Assembly: GCA_905235855.1 (NCBI GenBank)
Contig: CAJONE010000004.1
Span: 1-64,000 of the forward strand
DNA: 64,000 bases
Direction: 5' to 3'
Source of the DNA: an uncultured Bacteroidales bacterium
GTDB lineage: Bacteria; Bacteroidota; Bacteroidia; Bacteroidales; P3
Shown here in pieces: positions 8,344-18,952 of this stretch (its first letter is position 1; the number at the start of each line of letters is the position of its first letter). The notes beneath the pieces are model-generated. The model worked only from the letters and a program-made list of their open reading frames with translations. It ran no database searches and was not told the DNA's origin. Made by a program: the position numbers and the translations under genes.

Positions 8344-9216
8344 CTACTCCAAACTGTCATACTGCGCCGCCAAATCTTTGGCCATGTTGAAGAAGAAGGC
8401 TGCCACCGCGTTGAAATCCATGTTCAAGTCGCGGCTCAACCCGACACGGTCCTTGAATATGGCCACATTGTACCACTGCAGGCACTGAAACGAACGGTGA
8501 AAATAGAGGCGCCGCAGCTCGTCGGCCTCTGGCTTGTGGCCAACGTATGCCTCGAGCAGCGACAATGCCTTGTCGAAACCGGCGTTGCCATAGCATGCCA
8601 CATCGTAAATCGGGTCGTTCATACCCGCAAACTCCCAGTCGAGCACGTAAAGCCTGTCGCCGCTCACCACAAGGTTGGTGGGCTGGTAGTCGCAATGGCA
8701 CGGCACATGCGCCACACCGGCATGGGCATCCCTCATGCGTTCCAGCTGCTCGCGCAACTCTACATACTCTTTCGGATGTGTGAACCCCATTTCGCGGCAA
8801 TAGCGCTCATAGTCAGCCAGCCGACCGAATGCGTTGTAGTCGCGAAAACGCATGTCGCTCTCGTGTATTTTCCTCAATGCGGCAACCGACATCGCGTTGT
8901 AGCTCACAACATCAGTCTCCGAAAGGATTGTCCCCTCAACATATTCGGCCAGCTTTTCGCCCGATATAACCTCCACATACGACGTGGCGTTGTTTAGCCC
9001 CAAGCGATTGATCTCCTGTATGTTGTCCCACTCCTCTACCCTATCGACAAATTTCTCGGCAAACTTGCCTGGCACTCGGTAGGTGTATTTCTTTCCACGT
9101 GTCTCGACCACGTAGGTGTAGTTGCTCATGCCACCCTCAAGCCGTTTCACGATTACGGCGTCATCGGTGTGCATCAGCGCATTGACGCGCGCCACTATGT
9201 ATTCTTCTACGTTCAT
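8344..9216 (-). CDS. Choline/ethanolamine kinase-like phosphotransferase (LicA-like)
   Basis: GGMSNYTYVV...HCDYQPTNLVV...VLDWEFAGMNDPIYDVA; APH-fold kinase motifs. Confidence 0.8.
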   Translation of the reverse strand: MNVEEYIVARVNALMHTDDAVIVKRLEGGMSNYTYVVETRGKKYTYRVPGKFAEKFVDRVEEWDNIQEINRLGLNNATSYVEVISGEKLAEYVEGTILSETDVVSYNAMSVAALRKIHESDMRFRDYNAFGRLADYERYCREMGFTHPKEYVELREQLERMRDAHAGVAHVPCHCDYQPTNLVVSGDRLYVLDWEFAGMNDPIYDVACYGNAGFDKALSLLEAYVGHKPEADELRRLYFHRSFQCLQWYNVAIFKDRVGLSRDLNMDFNAVAAFFFNMAKDLAAQYDSLE

Positions 9217-9413
9217 GGTTTGATTTTTTTATGATTTAATTGGTTTGACTTTACTCGTTTTTATTTCAAATGCAGTGCAAATATACACCTTTTTGCACAA
9301 TATCACCGCTTTTCAAATTATATTGGACATGCATCACCACCATTTTCGCGAAAATATTGTATATTTGCACATTCATTTGCCCGAAACTGACAATAACTTA
9401 ACAACAATAAATC

Positions 9414-10058
9414 ATGAAAAAATTTGTCACAGTAAAAGAAGCTGCCGCCATGATTAAAGACGGCATGACTGTTATGGTTGGCGGTTTCCTCGGCGTGGGA
9501 AACCCCATCAAACTTATCGACCAGCTGGTTGAAAATGGTGTGAAAGACCTCACCATCATCTGCAACGACACCGCATATCCCGAAGTGGGTGTCGGCAAAC
9601 TCATCACCAACCACCAAGTTAAGGCTCTCATCGCCACCCATATCGGCACCAACAACAACACCATCGACCAGATGAACTCCGGCGAGCTGAAAGTCACCCT
9701 CCAGCCCCAAGGCACCTTGGCCGAACAAATCCGCGCCGCAGGCGCTGGCCTCGGCGGCATCCTTACCCAGACAGGCCTCGGCACCGTGGTCGAGAACGGC
9801 AAACAGAAAGTCACCGTCGACGGCAAAGAGTATCTCCTCGAGAAACCCGTCCGCGCCGACGTCGCCATCATCGGCGCCAATATCTCCGACGAGGACGGAA
9901 ACCTTGTCTACAAAGGCACCTCGCAAAATTTCTGCCCCATGATGGCCACCGCAGCCGACACCGTCATCGTCGAGCCGCAGGAAATCGTTCCCACCGGCTC
10001 CATCGCCCCAGAAAACGTCAAGACACCCGCTATTTTTGTTGATTATATCATAAAATAA
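9414..10058 (+). CDS. atoD: CoA-transferase subunit A (acetoacetate/butyrate type)
   Basis: MKKFVTVKEAAAMIKDGMTVMVGGFLGVGNP...; class I CoA-transferase alpha subunit. Confidence 0.85.
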   Translation: MKKFVTVKEAAAMIKDGMTVMVGGFLGVGNPIKLIDQLVENGVKDLTIICNDTAYPEVGVGKLITNHQVKALIATHIGTNNNTIDQMNSGELKVTLQPQGTLAEQIRAAGAGLGGILTQTGLGTVVENGKQKVTVDGKEYLLEKPVRADVAIIGANISDEDGNLVYKGTSQNFCPMMATAADTVIVEPQEIVPTGSIAPENVKTPAIFVDYIIK

Positions 10059-10072
10059 AAACCTAATTTAAC

Positions 10073-10465
10073 ATGGCAGTTAAATCTATGCTCCGCGTCC
10101 GCATGAGCGCCAAGGACGCACACTACGGCGGCAACCTCGTCGACGGCGCACACATGCTTCACCTCTTCGGCGATGTGGCCACCGAACTTCTCATAATCCA
10201 GGACGGCGACGAAGGCCTCTTCTGCGCCTACGACATGGTCGAATTCAAAGCCCCAGTCTATGCCGGCGACTACATCGAAGCCTACGGCGAGATAACCCAT
10301 GTGGGCAACACCAGCCGCAAGATGAGCTTCGAAGCCTACAAGGTCATCAAGACCCGCCCCGACATCAGCGACTCGGCAGCCGACGTGCTCGAACAGAAAA
10401 TCCTCGTCTGCCGCGCCTCGGGCACCTGCGTAACCCCAAAGGATTGCCAACGCAAAAACAAATAA
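10073..10465 (+). CDS. kal: 3-aminobutyryl-CoA ammonia-lyase (hotdog fold, lysine fermentation)
   Basis: [37 protein letters not shown]; adjacent to atoD. Confidence 0.75.
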   Translation: MAVKSMLRVRMSAKDAHYGGNLVDGAHMLHLFGDVATELLIIQDGDEGLFCAYDMVEFKAPVYAGDYIEAYGEITHVGNTSRKMSFEAYKVIKTRPDISDSAADVLEQKILVCRASGTCVTPKDCQRKNK

Positions 10466-10485
10466 AGCTCTGCTTAAAACAACGG

Positions 10486-10523
10486 AAGCGTGGGTACCGC
10501 AGCACAGCACCCACGCTTTTTTT
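10486..10523 (+). terminator. Rho-independent terminator after kal
   Basis: AAGCGTGGGT...ACCCACGCTT plus T-run. Confidence 0.9.
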
Positions 10524-10888
10524 CGTAGTCCAACATCCAAAACCACCGGCTTTTTAGGGATTATGCGTATCTTTGCAAAATGAGATTCAACACAATATAA
10601 TTTCCATGACCACGGAAGCGACGACAATGATAAAATAGATCTGATCGAAGACGGCTGCCTTCTCCCTTTTGCTGCAGAATCGGCCAATCACGACAAAAGA
10701 CTGATATATGAAAAAAGATGAAACCATCTCCGATGACATTCCACAACTGAAGCCAATCACAGAACGATTGATAAAAGAATACAATTGAACAATGCTTCTC
10801 GCATCACAACACCAAAACAACCATCCATGACATAAAGACAACAGAATAGTACAGACATAAAGACACATTAACATAGCATTGACTACCA

Positions 10889-11058
10889 TTTCGCGTTCAA
10901 AATAAGCCTAGGAAACTGATTTTGACAAATCGGAGTAGTTATTTCAAGGTAAGCCTAATCAGGTGAAACTTAGTTATAATGCTGGTAGCCTGCGCCTCTC
11001 GGCGTGAGCAGCATTATAACGAGGGTTCTTTCCTAGGCTTCCCTTGAACGCAACGAAA
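10889..11058. other. Nested inverted-repeat leader element A, upstream of RM2
   Basis: TTTCG/CGAAA, GTTCAA/TTGAAC, AAGCCTAGGAAA (10904-10915)/TTTCCTAGGCTT (11029-11040), TTATAATGCTG (10974-10984)/CAGCATTATAA (11009-11019). Confidence 0.75.
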
Positions 11059-11082
11059 GCTCACGCCTTTCTTGTCGCCGAT

Positions 11083-11118
11083 TTTGTGATTGATAGCAAT
11101 GCGCTAATCAATCACAAA
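11083..11118 (+). promoter_or_regulatory. Inverted repeat reaching the RM2 methylase start codon
   Basis: TTTGTGATTGAT (11083-11094)/ATCAATCACAAA (11107-11118), perfect 12 bp; the last A is the A of ATG at 11118. Confidence 0.75.
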
Positions 11119-12515
11119 TGGCAAGTTCAGTTAAACAACACGGAAGGGTATATACTCCCGACTACCTCGTCAGGCAGATACTCGACTTCGGCGGATATAC
11201 CGGCGAAACAATTATCGGCAAACACGTCATTGACAATAGCTGTGGCGAGGGCGCTTTTTTACGCGCAATTGTCAAACGTTATTGCGAAACATACAAGGGC
11301 GATAGGCTTAAACAGCATCTTGAAACCTATATCCACGGCATAGAATTGGACGAGAATGAACAAAACAAGTGTGTAGAAGCCTTGAATGAAATAGCATTAC
11401 TCTACGGCATCAACCATATTAATTGGGACATTCTCTGTGCCGACGCCCTAACAGTTGACTATCACAATGGCAAGATGGATTTTGTTTTTGGCAACCCTCC
11501 GTATGTGAGAGTACACAACTTGGATAAAAGTTATGATGCTGTAAAACAATTCTCTTTTGCCCAACAGGGGATGACTGACCTGTTCATCGTATTTTTCGAA
11601 CTGGGTTTTCGTATGATGAAAAACGATGGGCGGATGTGCATCATCACACCAAGCTCGTGGTTCAACAGCAAAGCTGGCACCGTATTGCGACAATACATCA
11701 TTCAGCACAAAAATCTGTCGGGTATCATCGATCTCGTTCACTTTCAACCTTTTGCCGCCACAACCTACACCGCAATCTCACGTTTTGAAAAGAACAGCAA
11801 CTTGGTAGAGCTGTATAAGTACACGGACAATCTTACTCCACCTGTGCTCATTGACAAACTGCCGCTCGACAATTTGTATATTACTGGTAACTTCTACTTC
11901 TCCAACCAGAAGCACTTGACGGAACTAACAAATATCCGCACTGGAAAGGCTTTTCGTTACGTGGTGGTCAAAAATGGTTTTGCAACATTGGCGGACAAGA
12001 CATTCATTGGTGATTTCTCTTTCGAAGAAGGAACTATCGATGTTCTCAAAGCCTCAACCGGCAAATGGAGCAAATGCATATTCCCCTACGATTCTAATGG
12101 CAGACCATTGCCCCTTGACGTCATTGAAAAAAATGAACCACTTTACAAATATCTCTTAGAACACAAATCCATGTTGACATCAGGCCGTGACGTTGAAAAC
12201 AAAGAACATTGGTATCTCTTCGGACGCTCTCAAGCCATAAAGGATGTCGGTCGCGACAAACTGGCGTTGAACACCATCATCAAAGACAAATCAAGCATTC
12301 GATTAATGAAAGTGCCCGCCGGCAAGGGGTTATATAGCGGCCTGTATATTCTTACTGATATAGAAGAAAGGGAAATTCGCGAACTTATTGTATGCGATGA
12401 TTTCGTGGAGTATGTCCGAATGTTGGCAAACTACAAAAGCGGTGGATACTACACATTTGCATCCAAAGATGTTGAACAGTACTTAAACCATAAACTATCT
12501 GAAAGATATGAATAA
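11118..12515 (+). CDS. Type II N6-adenine DNA methyltransferase (Eco57I-like class)
   Basis: GRVYTPDYLVRQIL, DNSCGEGAFL, FGNPPYVR motifs. Confidence 0.85.
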   Translation: MASSVKQHGRVYTPDYLVRQILDFGGYTGETIIGKHVIDNSCGEGAFLRAIVKRYCETYKGDRLKQHLETYIHGIELDENEQNKCVEALNEIALLYGINHINWDILCADALTVDYHNGKMDFVFGNPPYVRVHNLDKSYDAVKQFSFAQQGMTDLFIVFFELGFRMMKNDGRMCIITPSSWFNSKAGTVLRQYIIQHKNLSGIIDLVHFQPFAATTYTAISRFEKNSNLVELYKYTDNLTPPVLIDKLPLDNLYITGNFYFSNQKHLTELTNIRTGKAFRYVVVKNGFATLADKTFIGDFSFEEGTIDVLKASTGKWSKCIFPYDSNGRPLPLDVIEKNEPLYKYLLEHKSMLTSGRDVENKEHWYLFGRSQAIKDVGRDKLALNTIIKDKSSIRLMKVPAGKGLYSGLYILTDIEEREIRELIVCDDFVEYVRMLANYKSGGYYTFASKDVEQYLNHKLSERYE

Positions 12516-13215
12516 CCAAGAATTCTTAAGGGTAATCTCGAACTCTTTTACTACGTTCCTTGACACAGGCTCAAGAAGTAACGAGAAACTAAAGATACTG
12601 CATGGCGCTATTGCTAACGACTTGTTGCTCCGTCTTGGGAAAAATTATGATATTAAGTCGCTCGGTTTTGGAGACGGAAGGGAAGGCAACATTGGTGGAA
12701 GATATATCGACAAGAAAGTCGACATTACAATTCTGGAAGGGCACGAAGCGGTGGCAGGCATTGGTGTAAAATTCGTAATGCAGAACTATTCGCAAAACTC
12801 GAACAACTATTTTGAAAATATGCTCGGTGAGACAGCTAACATTCGTTGCTCAAATGTACCTTACTTCCAGATATTCATTGTTCCGGAAAGGATACCATAC
12901 TACAAGAAAAACGGAGACTTTCACGATTGGGAACTCTTTACGGCACACCATGCATACAAGTATCTGAAGCTATCGGAAGACAACACCGAACTATCCATCC
13001 ATACGCCCACAAAGATCTTGCTATACGTAGTCAAACTTCCTGAATTACCTTCTCCGCCACTCGACAGAGATGAATACAACGACTTTTATCGGTCTATGAA
13101 AACAATACCTGTTACATTAAGCAATGCTGACCTCGGACAATTTAGGAAAGCCGTAGTATTCAACGACTACAACACCTTTGCCGTGAAGGTAGTACACCAC
13201 GTGAAATCATTATAG
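12508..13215 (+). CDS. Type II restriction endonuclease, partner of the 11118 methylase
   Basis: Overlaps the methylase stop; IDKKVDITILEGHEAVAGIGVKFVMQNYSQNSNNYFENMLGETANIR, plausible D-(X)n-xK PD-(D/E)XK core. Confidence 0.7.
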   Translation: MNNQEFLRVISNSFTTFLDTGSRSNEKLKILHGAIANDLLLRLGKNYDIKSLGFGDGREGNIGGRYIDKKVDITILEGHEAVAGIGVKFVMQNYSQNSNNYFENMLGETANIRCSNVPYFQIFIVPERIPYYKKNGDFHDWELFTAHHAYKYLKLSEDNTELSIHTPTKILLYVVKLPELPSPPLDRDEYNDFYRSMKTIPVTLSNADLGQFRKAVVFNDYNTFAVKVVHHVKSL

Positions 13216-13333
13216 CATTCTCGCATCCTATGGTTTAACCCAAATCGGTCTTTTGATGGAAAAATTACACAATGCACAACTATAGCACAATTGTATTATA
13301 CCAAACAAACTGATTTGGGTTTATGAGTAAACA

Positions 13334-13362
13334 TAAAAGGACGTCGCTTTGTCAGAACGTCC
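13334..13362 (-). terminator. Terminator of pnp
   Basis: GGACGT/ACGTCC stem with T-run on the minus strand. Confidence 0.6.
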
Positions 13363-13374
13363 TCTTTGCATGCA

Positions 13375-15627
13375 TTAGCGTCTGCGGCCACCGTTTCCGC
13401 TTTGACGGCGATCGTCGTTGTTGCCGTCGCGACGGGGACCTCGGTCGCGGCCTCCACGGTCGCCACCTTCGCGGCGCGGACCGCGGGTGGGTTTCTCCTC
13501 AACATAGCCCTCGGGTTTGGGAAGCAATGCCTTGTGGCTCAGTTTCAGCTTGCCGCTCTTCTCGTCGATGGCAATTATCTTCACCTCTATCTGATCCCCA
13601 ACGTTGATCAGTCCTTCCAAGGTCTCGGTACGACCCCACTGGTATTCGCTGATGTGCATCAAACCCTCTTTGCCTGGCAGGAATTCAAGAAACGCTCCGA
13701 ACTCCACAATACCGGTAACGGTGGCATTGTAAACCTGTCCGACTTCGGGCACCGTGCAAATGTCCTTAATCCACTTGATGGCTGCGGCTATGTCGTCCTT
13801 GTTCTGCGACGCAACATCCACTATGCCCAGCTCGCCAACCTCTTCGATATTGATGATGGTGTTGGTCTCGGCCTGGATTTTCTGTATAACCTCACCACCC
13901 TTGCCGATAACGGCTCCGATGAAGTCCTTCGGTATCTGTATCTGCTCAATGCGCGGCACGAAGTCCTTGTAGTCGGCCCGTGGTTCGGGTATGGTCTCGC
14001 ATATCTTGTCGAGGATGTATAGGCGTCCCTGACGGGCCTGCTCAAGTGCCTTGGCAAGAACGTCGTAGCTGAGACCGTCTACCTTGATGTCCATCTGGCA
14101 GGCGGTGATACCGTCGCGGGTGCCGCAGACCTTGAAGTCCATGTCGCCGAGGTGGTCCTCATCGCCGAGGATGTCGGAGAGCACGGCCCACTTGTCGCCT
14201 TTCGAGATAAGTCCCATGGCGATACCGGCAACTGGCTTGCGGATTTTCACACCCGCATCCATAAGTGCCATGCAGCCGGCACACACGGTAGCCATTGAAC
14301 TGGAACCATTTGACTCGAGAATGTCGGAAACTACACGGATAGTGTAGGGACATTCGGTCTCCGACGGGAGCACTTCCTTGAGAGCGCGCCACGCGAGATG
14401 GCCGTGACCAACCTCGCGACGGCTGGTGCTGCCGGAGCGTTTCACTTCGCCAGTGGCAAAGCCCGGAAAGTTGTAGTGGAGCAGGAAACGACGGGTGCCT
14501 TCGATTACTGCACCGTCAATCTTCTGCTCGTCAAGTTTGGTACCAAGCGTGCAGGTGGATAGTGACTGCGTTTCGCCGCGCGTAAAGATGGCACTGCCGT
14601 GCACTGAGGGGAGATAGTCGGTTTCACACCAAATCGGACGGATCTGGTCGAGCTGACGACCGTCAAGACGCGTGCGCTCGTTGAGCACCATATCGCGCAT
14701 GGCCTCGCGCTCCACATCGTGATAGTAGCGGTCTATCATGAATTTAACATCGTCGGTAAGTGTCTCTTCCGTATAGTTGGCGTCGATAAACTCCTGCTTG
14801 ATCGCGGCAAATCCGTCTTCGCGCTGGTGCTTGTTGGCAATGCCCTGCTTGCTGAAGTCGTAGCACTTCTGATAGACGGCATCGCGCACACGTTGGCGAA
14901 GTTCCTCGTCGTTCACCTCATGGCAGTATTCACGCTTCTCGGTCTTGCCGGTAGCAACTGTGAGCTCGGCAATGACTCGACACTGTGTCTTTATGGCCTC
15001 GTGTGCCGCTTTAAGTGCCCCAAGCATCACATCCTCGGAGACTTCCTTCATCTCGCCTTCCACCATCATGATGTTGTCCTCGGTGGCGGCCACGATAAGG
15101 TCGAGGTCGGCGCGCTCGATGTCCTGCATCGGTGTGTTTATCACATAATGCCCGTCAAGATAGGAAACGCGTACTTCCGAAACAGGTCCGTTGAACGGTA
15201 TGTCGCTGACAGCCAAGGCTGATGCAGCCGCCAAGGCCGCAAGCTGATCGGGCATAGTCTCTTTATCTCCAGATATGAGAGTAATCTGAACCTGAACCTC
15301 GGCATGGAAATTGTCGGGAAACAACGGACGCAATGCACGGTCTACCAAACGGGCAATGAGAATCTCATGCTCCGACGGGCGCGCTTCGCGCTTGAAAAAA
15401 CCACCAGGGAAACGACCCATGGCAGCATATTTCTCCTGATAGTCAACCGTGAGCGGCATAAAGTCCACATTTTCTCCAACCTCTTTCTTCGCACACACTG
15501 TCGCAAGAAGCATGGTGTCGTTCATTCTCACAACGGCTGATCCGTCGGCTTGTTTGGCCAGTTTCCCGGTTTCGATTTCAATCATACGACCGTCACCGAG
15601 GTCAAATCTCTTTGTAATGATGTTCAT
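13375..15627 (-). CDS. pnp: Polyribonucleotide nucleotidyltransferase
   Basis: Full-length PNPase with KH and S1 domains ([44 protein letters not shown]) and a basic RG-rich tail. Confidence 0.98.
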   Translation of the reverse strand: MNIITKRFDLGDGRMIEIETGKLAKQADGSAVVRMNDTMLLATVCAKKEVGENVDFMPLTVDYQEKYAAMGRFPGGFFKREARPSEHEILIARLVDRALRPLFPDNFHAEVQVQITLISGDKETMPDQLAALAAASALAVSDIPFNGPVSEVRVSYLDGHYVINTPMQDIERADLDLIVAATEDNIMMVEGEMKEVSEDVMLGALKAAHEAIKTQCRVIAELTVATGKTEKREYCHEVNDEELRQRVRDAVYQKCYDFSKQGIANKHQREDGFAAIKQEFIDANYTEETLTDDVKFMIDRYYHDVEREAMRDMVLNERTRLDGRQLDQIRPIWCETDYLPSVHGSAIFTRGETQSLSTCTLGTKLDEQKIDGAVIEGTRRFLLHYNFPGFATGEVKRSGSTSRREVGHGHLAWRALKEVLPSETECPYTIRVVSDILESNGSSSMATVCAGCMALMDAGVKIRKPVAGIAMGLISKGDKWAVLSDILGDEDHLGDMDFKVCGTRDGITACQMDIKVDGLSYDVLAKALEQARQGRLYILDKICETIPEPRADYKDFVPRIEQIQIPKDFIGAVIGKGGEVIQKIQAETNTIINIEEVGELGIVDVASQNKDDIAAAIKWIKDICTVPEVGQVYNATVTGIVEFGAFLEFLPGKEGLMHISEYQWGRTETLEGLINVGDQIEVKIIAIDEKSGKLKLSHKALLPKPEGYVEEKPTRGPRREGGDRGGRDRGPRRDGNNDDRRQSGNGGRRR

Positions 15628-15754
15628 TTTCGTGTATCTTTATTATTACTAACTGCAGCCTGGACCACCGTTGGCGCAGGCAAAAAGAATTATCTGTTTA
15701 ATTTTTAAAAAAAGCCCTCGACGCACATAGCGCAGCCGAGGGCCGAACAGTGGT

Positions 15755-16024
15755 TTATTTTCTGAGGTTGAGTTCCTTGATAATGGCACGGTAGCGCTCG
15801 ATATCGACCTTCTTGAGGTAGTCGAGCATACGGCGACGCTTACCGACAAGACCAACCAATGCGCGCTCCGACACCTGATCCTTGCGGTTGCGCTTCATCA
15901 ATTCGGTAAGATGTTGGATTCTGTAGGTGAAGAGCGCAATCTGCGACTCGGCAGAACCTGTGTTGGTTGCACTTTTGCCATACTTGGTAAAGATTTCTTC
16001 TTTCTTTTCTTTTGTGAGATACAT
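15755..16024 (-). CDS. rpsO: 30S ribosomal protein S15
   Basis: GSAESQIALFTYRIQHLTELMKRNRKD...LVGKRRRMLDYLKK. Confidence 0.98.
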   Translation of the reverse strand: MYLTKEKKEEIFTKYGKSATNTGSAESQIALFTYRIQHLTELMKRNRKDQVSERALVGLVGKRRRMLDYLKKVDIERYRAIIKELNLRK

Positions 16025-16150
16025 AGCTGTAAATGTTTATTTTATATTATTTTTTCATTGCTTTGTCAATTTGCAAAGATACATTTTTTGCATTGTTTTT
16101 TTGTTAAAATCATTACTTCAACATGATTTTAACAGATTTTAACACGTCAG

Positions 16151-16396
16151 TTGTTGCTTACGCGGGGCGAGGGCGACTCCGTCCGAAACTTCCGCCTCGA
16201 CCTCCGCAACCAGGCCGCTCTCCTCGACTCCCCGGCTTTCTTCCTCTCCCAAAACGACATCCTCTATATCCCTCCCTCTCCTAAAAAGGCCAGAACCTCT
16301 ACCGTCAACGGAAACACTCTCCTCTCCGCCTCCTTCTGGGTCAGTATCGCCTCGCTTTTGGCCTCCCTCTTAAGCATAGCTCTACGTTACAAATAA
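16151..16396 (+). pseudogene. C-terminal remnant of a Wza-like polysaccharide export protein
   Basis: REGDSVRNFRLDLRNQAALLDSPAFFLSQNDILYIPPSPKKAR...ASLLSIALRYK matches the C-terminal end of Bacteroidetes Wza proteins; the N-terminal ~2/3 is absent and rpsO lies immediately upstream. Confidence 0.75.
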
Positions 16397-16493
16397 ACTC
16401 TATTCCTTTGCTAATTGTGTGGAGTTATATGTCATAATGTCATTATAATTCTACCTTTTTTTCTGTTTTTCTTTTTAATTTTCTCCCTTCACA

Positions 16494-18938
16494 ATGGACG
16501 ACTCCATTAAAGATCAACAATATACAGGGTTCGATTTCAAATCATTTGTTTTCCTTTGCCTTTCCAAATGGTATTGGTTTGCCATATCTGTTTTTGCTGT
16601 TTTTATTATCGGTCTATTCATATACCTATCCGCTACCCCCCTCTACGAACGTTCTATGCAAGTTCTCATCAAGTCGGACGCACAAGGCAGCGGTGGGGTT
16701 ATGGGAAACCTTGATGCCTTTGGGACATTCGGCAATTTTGGAGGCAATGTTGCAACAGCCAATGAAATACAAGCTTTCACCTCCAACGATCTGATGACGC
16801 AAATAGTCAAAAGGATGCACTTGGATGTTGAATACGAGGAACATGGCATATTCCACGACAAGGTACTTTACTCTGAAACACTTCCTTTCAAAGTTGATTT
16901 CTTCAATTTGAAAAATGATGACTTTGCTTCGATGAAGCTCTCTTTGGACACGTCTGACAACATAGTCCTATCCGACTTTATTCTTAACGAAAATGCTATA
17001 AATAAAACAATTTCGATTAAGTTTTTCGACACAACAGAAACCCCACTCGGACGTATCTCAATTGCTCAAGTGGGTGTTGTCGATAGTGAGACGGCTCATG
17101 AGATTACAATTACAAAGTATCCTATACTTACAGCCGTTAAAGACTATAAAAGTCGGCTGACAGCCACAAAGGTTGACAAACAATCAGATGTTATAAGATT
17201 ATCATTTATTGACAAATCCCAAAAAAGAGCTGACGATATACTTGACACTCTAATCTCGTTTTATAATGACCAGTGGATGAAAGACAAGAACCAAATTGCC
17301 GAAGCCACATCCAAATTCATTGATGAGCGTCTCAAGCACATACAAGAAGAGTTGTCCGACGTTGATGCTCATATCTCTAATTACAAAAGTGCAAACCGGC
17401 TTCCTGATGTCAAAGCCGCGGCTAATCTTTACATGAATGAGAGCAATGTCATAAACAACCAGATTATGGATATAAACAACCAGTTGTATATGGCTCAATA
17501 TATCCGTGACTATCTGGTTGACAAAACCAATATAACGAGTCCGATACCATCCATTTCAGGAATAAACAACACAAGCGTAGATCGTCAAATTGCGGAATAC
17601 AACGAGCAAATCCTTCGTCGAAACAATCTTGTTGCCCAAAGCAGTGAACGCAACACTTTGGTTATAAATGCCGACCGCGCACTTGAGACTCTCAGACAGT
17701 CTATTATTTCATCTATGGACAACAACATCTATGCTTTGAACTCACAACTCCAACACCTGAAACAGGGTGCAGCAAAAATCGATGCACGCATTTCAGCCAA
17801 CCCGACACAAGCCAAGCAGCTGCTTTCGGTTGAACGACAACAATCAGTGAAAGAAGCCCTGTATATATATCTACTCCAAAAGCGCGAAGAAAACCAGTTA
17901 TCACAAGCATTTACGGCATACAACACGCGTATTATAGAGCATCCGACGGGCTCGCCATTCCCCAAATCGCCACGCCGCAACATTATTCTCATTGTTGCTG
18001 TTTTCATTGGCTTTGCATTACCCGCCAGCATCATATTCGTGATGGATGCAATGAACACGAAAGTTCGCGGACGCAGCGACCTCAACGAACTTAAACTCTC
18101 GTTTTTGGGCGAAATACCCGAACGAATGTCACGCGAGGATCGAAAACTAATCAACAAACTTAAGAAACAACTCCGCAAGCTTCGCTTGTCGCAAAAAAAG
18201 GTCTCCAACGAAACCACGGCGCCAGTAGTTGTCAAAGAGGGCAAGAGAGATGTGCTCAACGAAGCTTTCCGCGTTCTAAGAACAAACCTTGAATATTTAT
18301 CGAACAAAGACGAATGTACAGTATTCCAGCAGACATCTCTTAATGCCGGAAGCGGAAAAAGTTTTCTGTCACTGAATCTGGGTATCTGCATTGCCATCAA
18401 GAAAAAGAGAGTGCTTTTGATCGACGGAGACCTTCGTCGCGGGACTCTCTCGGTATGCGTTAATAGCCCTCAGAAAGGACTCAGCAATTATCTGAACGGA
18501 ACGGTTGAACTTGACAACATTGAAGATATAATTTACAATTTCTCTGGATGCAGCACCTTGGATGTCATTCCTATCGGAAAAATGCCACCAAACCCCACCG
18601 AACTTGTTGGCAACGGGAGATTTCCTGATCTTATCAAAAAACTACGTCAAAGTTACGACTATATATTCATTGACTGTCCACCTGTTGAAATTGTAGCTGA
18701 TACACAAATCATTGCGAGCGACGTTGACCGAACCATATTTGTTGTACGCGCCGGATTAATGGAAAAATCAGCCCTGCCTGAAGTACAACGTTTTGCCGAC
18801 AGCGGCAAGTTGAAAAATACAGTATTGCTACTCAACGGTACGAAATATGAAGGAGGAAGCTACTATGGCGGTCGACGTGGCTACTATTATGGCAGCTACT
18901 ACCATTCCTATGGCAACAAATACTACAATGCTGACTAA
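16494..18938 (+). CDS. Wzc-like polysaccharide biosynthesis tyrosine autokinase
   Basis: Wzz N-terminus, AAA/BY-kinase motifs (SLNAGSGKSFLSLNLG, VLLIDGDLRRG, YIFIDCPPVE) and Tyr-rich tail YYGGRRGYYYGSYYHSYGNKYYNAD. Confidence 0.92.
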   Translation: MDDSIKDQQYTGFDFKSFVFLCLSKWYWFAISVFAVFIIGLFIYLSATPLYERSMQVLIKSDAQGSGGVMGNLDAFGTFGNFGGNVATANEIQAFTSNDLMTQIVKRMHLDVEYEEHGIFHDKVLYSETLPFKVDFFNLKNDDFASMKLSLDTSDNIVLSDFILNENAINKTISIKFFDTTETPLGRISIAQVGVVDSETAHEITITKYPILTAVKDYKSRLTATKVDKQSDVIRLSFIDKSQKRADDILDTLISFYNDQWMKDKNQIAEATSKFIDERLKHIQEELSDVDAHISNYKSANRLPDVKAAANLYMNESNVINNQIMDINNQLYMAQYIRDYLVDKTNITSPIPSISGINNTSVDRQIAEYNEQILRRNNLVAQSSERNTLVINADRALETLRQSIISSMDNNIYALNSQLQHLKQGAAKIDARISANPTQAKQLLSVERQQSVKEALYIYLLQKREENQLSQAFTAYNTRIIEHPTGSPFPKSPRRNIILIVAVFIGFALPASIIFVMDAMNTKVRGRSDLNELKLSFLGEIPERMSREDRKLINKLKKQLRKLRLSQKKVSNETTAPVVVKEGKRDVLNEAFRVLRTNLEYLSNKDECTVFQQTSLNAGSGKSFLSLNLGICIAIKKKRVLLIDGDLRRGTLSVCVNSPQKGLSNYLNGTVELDNIEDIIYNFSGCSTLDVIPIGKMPPNPTELVGNGRFPDLIKKLRQSYDYIFIDCPPVEIVADTQIIASDVDRTIFVVRAGLMEKSALPEVQRFADSGKLKNTVLLLNGTKYEGGSYYGGRRGYYYGSYYHSYGNKYYNAD

Positions 18939-18952
18939 TTCGATGGCACGCC

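Noticed and set aside
8047-8997. 316-aa plus-strand ORF
   Set aside because: Antisense across hisJ-like and licA-like genes.
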